45,741 nucleotides of DNA from an uncultured Eubacterium sp. (lineage in GTDB: Bacteria > Bacillota > Clostridia > Lachnospirales > Lachnospiraceae), in the NCBI GenBank assembly GCA_934316845.1, contig CAKRDZ010000025.1, positions 1-45,741 on the forward strand, given 5' to 3'. The position numbers and the translations under genes are program-made. This document shows, one piece after another, positions 42,377-45,741 of this stretch; within the stretch, counting starts at the first letter, position 1, and each line of letters opens with the position of its first letter. The notes under the pieces were generated by a model. That model was not told where the DNA came from and made no database searches. It was given only the letters and a program-made list of their open reading frames with translations.

Positions 42377-42569
42377 GTAACTATTCAGGACACCCCTCCC
42401 CGCACATTCGCATTTCGAACACTTCGTGTTCTTTCTCGCCTTTGACAAGGCTAAAAATGCTCATATGGGGAGGGAAACCCTATTAGGATCTAAATGTATG
42501 GAAATCAAAGCCTTTTACGTGCAAGCACGACGATTCATTGATTTCCATACATTGATCCTGAATAGTTAC
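42377..42569 (+). mobile_element. Miniature inverted-repeat element, copy C (193 bp), with perfect 8-bp target duplication
   Basis: Ends are GTAACTATTCAGGA and ATCCTGAATAGTTAC. Directly outside both ends is TTTATAAC (42369-42376 and 42570-42577), a perfect 8-bp direct repeat. The first 110 bp or so match copy A reversed. A further segment absent from copy A carries a perfect 16-bp hairpin, AATGTATGGAAATCAA (42493-42508) and TTGATTTCCATACATT (42538-42553). There is no coding capacity. GTAA ends with 8-bp duplications are those of the IS66 family; the mobilising transposase must be elsewhere. Confidence 0.85.
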
Positions 42570-42585
42570 TTTATAACTTAAAAAG

Positions 42586-42614
42586 TTGACTTTTAACATT
42601 GCATAAGTTAAAAT
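42586..42614 (+). promoter_or_regulatory. Predicted promoter of the AbiEi-like/AbiEii-like pair
   Basis: TTGACT (42586-42591), 17 bases, TAAAAT (42609-42614), close after the element's target duplication. AAGTT/AACTT repeats around it (AACTTAAAAAGTT, AAGTTA) may be operator sites for the neighbouring winged-helix protein; inferred. Confidence 0.5.
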
Positions 42615-42648
42615 GAAATAAATTGAGTTAAAAAGGAGAAATGACGAT

Positions 42649-43581
42649 ATGCTTACAAATGTTTTTGGACTTTCTATAAAATATGCGGCATGGAGCCATC
42701 AAGACGATTTGCCTCTTTACATTGCAGGAAGTTATGATTTTTATACAGCATATATTGGAGATAAACGTTGCATATTACTTATTCCAACAGAAGCGCTTGC
42801 AACTCTTCCATCATTAAAAAAACAGATAGCAAAAATACAGCAGATAGATAATGTACCCGTTGTATTTGAACTGGTGACTATATCAAAATTTCGAAGAGAA
42901 AGTTTCATTGAAAACAATATACCATTTATCACGGAGAAGCAGGTGTATCTGCCGTTTATTGGAACAGTACTTACAGATGAGACGGAACTTCCCAAACTGA
43001 CTGGAAAATTTGTTTGCTCTACTCAGCAGTTATTTTTATTATATCTATATGGAAGGAGAAATCGACTGTATATTTCAGAGGCAAAAAAAATGCTTCCGTT
43101 TACTGCAATGACGCTGACTAGAGCAGTAAGGCAATTGGAAGCCTCGGACTTATTTTTTGCAGCAAAAGATGGTGTAAACAAATTCATTGAATCAAAATAT
43201 GGGCGATTGGAATTGTTTGAAAAAGCAAAAAGATACCTGTCTACGCCAGTCCGCAGATCAGGTTTTATAGATAAACAGCAAGTTACGGACAAAATGGTGT
43301 TTGCAGGAGAAAATGCACTTTCAAAGAAAACAATGTTAAATCCAAGTCGTGTTGTAACATATGCAATTTGCGAGAAAGATTATGATAAAACATTGTTGAC
43401 AGAAGAACTGCTGGAACCGGATAAGCAGGTTAGACTTGAATTATGGGCATATGATCCGAAACAATTTGCAGATGATAACAATGCGGATGATATTTCTGTT
43501 GTTCTATCTTTTCAAAATACGAATGATGAGAGAATTGAAGAGGCAATAGACGAACTGAAGGAAAGAAGGTTACAGGGGTAA
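42649..43581 (+). CDS. AbiEi-like antitoxin / winged-helix protein
   Basis: A 310-residue protein. Residues about 125-215 look like a winged helix (QQLFLLYLYGRRNRLYISEAKKM, then MTLTRAVRQLEASD, in pieces) preceded by a nonspecific N-terminal domain. The later AGENALSKKTMLNPSRVVTYAI segment (about residue 219) matches the AGExALxxYTML element of type IV AbiEi-family antitoxins. AAAAGGAG precedes the ATG. Its stop TAA is adjacent to the nucleotidyltransferase start. The usual role is to repress its operon and counteract the AbiEii nucleotidyltransferase. Assignment is by remembered motif only. Confidence 0.65.
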   Translation: MLTNVFGLSIKYAAWSHQDDLPLYIAGSYDFYTAYIGDKRCILLIPTEALATLPSLKKQIAKIQQIDNVPVVFELVTISKFRRESFIENNIPFITEKQVYLPFIGTVLTDETELPKLTGKFVCSTQQLFLLYLYGRRNRLYISEAKKMLPFTAMTLTRAVRQLEASDLFFAAKDGVNKFIESKYGRLELFEKAKRYLSTPVRRSGFIDKQQVTDKMVFAGENALSKKTMLNPSRVVTYAICEKDYDKTLLTEELLEPDKQVRLELWAYDPKQFADDNNADDISVVLSFQNTNDERIEEAIDELKERRLQG

Positions 43582-44111
43582 TGGTCAATGGATTTACGAA
43601 ATTTATAGAAAGATTTAAGAAATTTGAAAACCAATATGTGATAATTGGTGGAACCGCATGTGATTTGATTATGCAAAACGAGGAATTGCCCTTTCGTGCT
43701 ACGAAAGATATTGATATTGTTTTGATTGTCGAATCTATTACGGCAGAGTTTGGCGAAGCATTTTGGGATTATATAAAAGAAGCAGGATATGAACACTTAA
43801 ATAAGAGTAACGGAAACCCGCAATTTTATCGTTTTACAGCTCCAGAAAGTAAAGAATATCCGTACATGATAGAGATTTTTTCCAGAAATCCGGATTATAT
43901 TATATTGGGAGATGATGCAATTCTTACTCCACTTCCGATAGATGACGAAATATCTAGTTTGTCAGCAATTCTTCTGAATGAAGCTTATTACGAACTGCTG
44001 AAAACAGGACAGATGTTGATTGATGGCATTCCGGTATTAAGTCCCACTTGTCTAATACCATTTAAGGCAAAAATATGTTTACTGCGACAAGAGAAAAGAC
44101 TTTTGATATAA
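43581..44111 (+). CDS. AbiEii-like nucleotidyltransferase toxin, C-terminally damaged
   Basis: A 176-residue protein with a DNA polymerase beta-type core: the GGT segment VIIGGTACDLIM and the metal pair in ATKDIDIVLIV, then PQFYRF, YPYMIEIFSR and ISSLSAILLNEAYYELL. AbiEii-like nucleotidyltransferases modify tRNA or other targets and are held by AbiEi. After PFKAK (about residue 163) the sequence departs from the normal AWLDLTERK region and ends ICLLRQEKRLLI, so the C-terminal helical part of some 60 residues is missing. The catalytic core itself looks intact. Start overlaps the AbiEi-like stop by one base. Confidence 0.68.
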   Translation: MVNGFTKFIERFKKFENQYVIIGGTACDLIMQNEELPFRATKDIDIVLIVESITAEFGEAFWDYIKEAGYEHLNKSNGNPQFYRFTAPESKEYPYMIEIFSRNPDYIILGDDAILTPLPIDDEISSLSAILLNEAYYELLKTGQMLIDGIPVLSPTCLIPFKAKICLLRQEKRLLI

Positions 44112-44134
44112 TAGTAGTGTCGGAGGTTACAGAG

Positions 44135-44245
44135 ATGAAAAAGATTAATTTACGAATTGCGGAAAGGAGAAAATTATGTTTAAAATATTGTGTTCTACCG
44201 GAGCACTGCTTGGTAAATCCAATAATAGAGATTATAAATTATTAA
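44135..44245 (+). pseudogene. Possible remnant of an XRE-type regulator start
   Basis: CGGAGG leads with good spacing to an ATG at 44135; the reading MKKINLRIAERRK is a common start of XRE-family HTH regulators, after which it becomes unrelated and stops at 44245. Upstream, TATAAT at 44105-44110 could be its -10 box. It overlaps the start of the TIM-barrel gene in another frame. It may equally be a short leader peptide. Confidence 0.35.
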
Positions 44246-44988
44246 AGGAACTGTCAGCAAAATTAACCTGTGATGGGTTTGAATTTATGATGTATACCGC
44301 TTGGTACGAAGACGTAGAAGCGTTAATAATAGCATTAAAACAAATGCAGTTGTATATTCCGGTTATGCACTGTGAAAAACATATAGGAGAGGCAATCAGC
44401 AAAGGTGAGTTTGATGAGGCGTACAGAAGATTTGGCATAAATTGTTATATTGCCGGGGAAATAGGTGCAGAAAGTATCGTCGTTCATTTGTGGGACGGAA
44501 TTACATCGGATGCACATTTCGAGAACAATTTGGCGGCGTACGGCAAGCTGAAAGATATTGCGGATAAGTATGGTATAAAATTACTAATTGAAAATGTTGT
44601 GTGTAATCAGGAAGATCCGATGAAGCATTGGTGTGAATTGAAAGAGCGGTATCCGGAAGTTCGTTTTGTATTTGATACAAAAATGGCGGCTTTTCACAGC
44701 CAAATGGAGTTATTGTATGACGAGGCATATCAATGGTTGTGGATGGATAAGCACATTTGTCATTACCATGTAAATGATTATGCCGGCGGATACAAAGAAT
44801 GGGAAAAACTGCGTACCCTTCCGATTGGACAGGGACATATTGATTTTGACAGATTTTTTGAGTTTATTCATAAGATTGGATACAAGGGGACGTTCACATT
44901 AGAGGCGACGGCACTTGATCGTAATGGTGTAATAGATATTGATATGTTGAATAAGCAGTTTGAATTTATTAGAAATGCAATGGAGTAG
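44176..44988 (+). CDS. Sugar phosphate isomerase/epimerase-like TIM barrel (AP endonuclease 2 fold)
   Basis: A 270-residue xylose-isomerase-like TIM barrel. Metal-binding candidates are H in MHCEKH, E in LLIENVV, D and H in FDTKMAAFHSQ, H in YHVNDYAGG and E in TLEATAL, in the order expected for the fold. AAAGGAG precedes the ATG. It may isomerise a sugar, inositol derivative or hydroxypyruvate; the substrate is unknown. The P-loop kinase gene follows after 6 bases. Confidence 0.82.
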   Translation: MFKILCSTGALLGKSNNRDYKLLKELSAKLTCDGFEFMMYTAWYEDVEALIIALKQMQLYIPVMHCEKHIGEAISKGEFDEAYRRFGINCYIAGEIGAESIVVHLWDGITSDAHFENNLAAYGKLKDIADKYGIKLLIENVVCNQEDPMKHWCELKERYPEVRFVFDTKMAAFHSQMELLYDEAYQWLWMDKHICHYHVNDYAGGYKEWEKLRTLPIGQGHIDFDRFFEFIHKIGYKGTFTLEATALDRNGVIDIDMLNKQFEFIRNAME

Positions 44989-44994
44989 ATATTT

Positions 44995-45570
44995 ATGAAG
45001 AAATATGTGATTATTGCTGGAGTTCCACGAGCAGGAAAAAGTACCATTTCAAAAAGAATTGCAAAGCAAAAAGGATATCAGCATATTAGTATGGATGCTA
45101 TTCTTGCAGGGATAGAAAAAAATTTCCCGGAGTGTAAAATTAATACGAATGAATCAGAGGATGCACTGAAAAATTACAGATATATTAGTTCTAGGATTGC
45201 ACCATTTATTAGAGCAATGATAAATAGTGGAGAGTATGAGGAATGTGATTATGGTGTAGTAATTGATGTATATCAATTAACGCCCCAGGATTTTCAAACG
45301 TATATTGCAGATGAAAAATCAGAAGGGTATTTTATTATTACGTCCGATATTACTGCGGAAGAGCGATTTAATATATTAAAACAATATGATACCCCGGATG
45401 ATTATACATATTTTCATTCGGATGAACAAAATATGAATGATTGCAGAGATATAGTACAAATAAGCAACTGGATTAAAAAGGAATGTGGTATTTATAATTT
45501 ACCATATGTTGACACTACGTATAACAGGGAAAATATTATTAATGAATTTATAGAGAGCCTTTGTGAATAG
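44995..45570 (+). CDS. P-loop kinase-like NTPase
   Basis: A 191-residue nucleotide-binding protein with Walker A GVPRAGKST at residues 9-17 and the core of nucleotide or zeta-toxin-like kinases (YGVVIDVYQLTP as a Walker B-like strand). It lies 6 bases after the TIM-barrel gene, so it may phosphorylate the barrel enzyme's substrate or product, which is inference from position. No specific family is recognised. Confidence 0.75.
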   Translation: MKKYVIIAGVPRAGKSTISKRIAKQKGYQHISMDAILAGIEKNFPECKINTNESEDALKNYRYISSRIAPFIRAMINSGEYEECDYGVVIDVYQLTPQDFQTYIADEKSEGYFIITSDITAEERFNILKQYDTPDDYTYFHSDEQNMNDCRDIVQISNWIKKECGIYNLPYVDTTYNRENIINEFIESLCE

Positions 45571-45586
45571 AAAAAACAAAATTAGT

Positions 45587-45741
45587 TGACAGCAGAGTTA
45601 GTTTGTACTAACATTGAGCGTGATGGGGGAACTGTGGATTGATTTTTGAATGAATACTGGAGGAAAAAGTTTGAAAAAAAGAAATTTTAGACAACCAAGA
45701 AACAAAGGACATAGCAAATAAACCACCTAAACAGCTGGTTT
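45587..45741 (+). other. Promoter-like sequence and start of a possible frameshifted gene at the window end
   Basis: TTGACA (45587-45592) opens the region. GGAGG near 45660 is followed by a TTG start with a run of seven As. In the frame as given it codes for 16 residues and stops. Removing one A would give KKEILDNQETKDIANKPPKQLV, open to the edge of the window. This may be a pseudogene, a sequencing error or an ordinary gene that begins further on. Its tail loosely resembles the start of some MATE-type exporters. Confidence 0.3.

Noticed and set aside
1..45741. tRNA, rRNA or CRISPR-Cas genes, and a transposase for the palindromic elements
   Set aside because: None recognised by eye in either strand; the elements are therefore called non-autonomous. 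A covariance-model scan could still find a small RNA.

Overview
The window looks like chromosomal DNA of an anaerobic, low-to-mid GC Firmicute, most likely a gut Lachnospiraceae (Clostridium cluster XIVa type). The reasons are a long pyruvate:ferredoxin oxidoreductase, acetate kinase, an iron-dependent alcohol dehydrogenase, DegV proteins, the sporulation membrane protein YlbJ, a DUF1836 protein, and secreted proteins with Big_2, MBG-type and lysine-rich leucine-rich-repeat domains. No genus is assigned.

Positions 1-31715 are ordinary core chromosome. In order: lepA-hemW; a purine/methylthioadenosine salvage operon (punA-mtaD plus a coiled-coil protein); a secreted type-B carboxylesterase with a Big_2 domain; pyruvate:ferredoxin oxidoreductase; asnS-asnA, an iron alcohol dehydrogenase, a truncated sigma-like protein and recG, all closely spaced; rsmD with a coiled-coil protein; convergent ylbJ; degV; ackA; rpmF; a second degV; a small acidic membrane protein; pcrA; a PHP phosphoesterase; a DUF1836 protein; a MATE exporter; and a 23S rRNA uracil methyltransferase. 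Good sigma-A type promoters with 17-bp spacers lie before punA, rsmD, ackA, rpmF, the MATE gene, the giant surface gene, the class I amidotransferase and the AbiEi-like gene.

Positions 31716-45741 are accessory and AT-rich. They hold a degraded AlbA_2/RecG-like regulator, a remnant of a DUF4143 ATPase, a 1892-residue surface protein, and a run of small cargo-like genes: amidotransferase, two acetyltransferases, HAD hydrolase, an internally deleted YhcG/DUF1016 nuclease, DUF3267 zincin, an AbiEi/AbiEii-like pair with a damaged toxin, a TIM-barrel isomerase and a P-loop kinase. The notable theme is that several genes of defence or toxin-antitoxin type have lost their middle or end while their edges remain.

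The most distinctive non-coding signal is a family of miniature palindromic elements with GTAACTATTC ends. Two copies are complete and have 8-bp flanking direct repeats (one perfect, one 7/8), one copy is truncated, and one lone end sits on the pcrA stop codon. GTAA ends and 8-bp duplications are the hallmarks of IS66-family transposition, and no IS66 transposase is present here, so these look like non-autonomous elements moved in trans. Three of the four loci lie exactly at the 3' end of a gene. A second, unrelated 167-bp palindrome sits upstream of pcrA.
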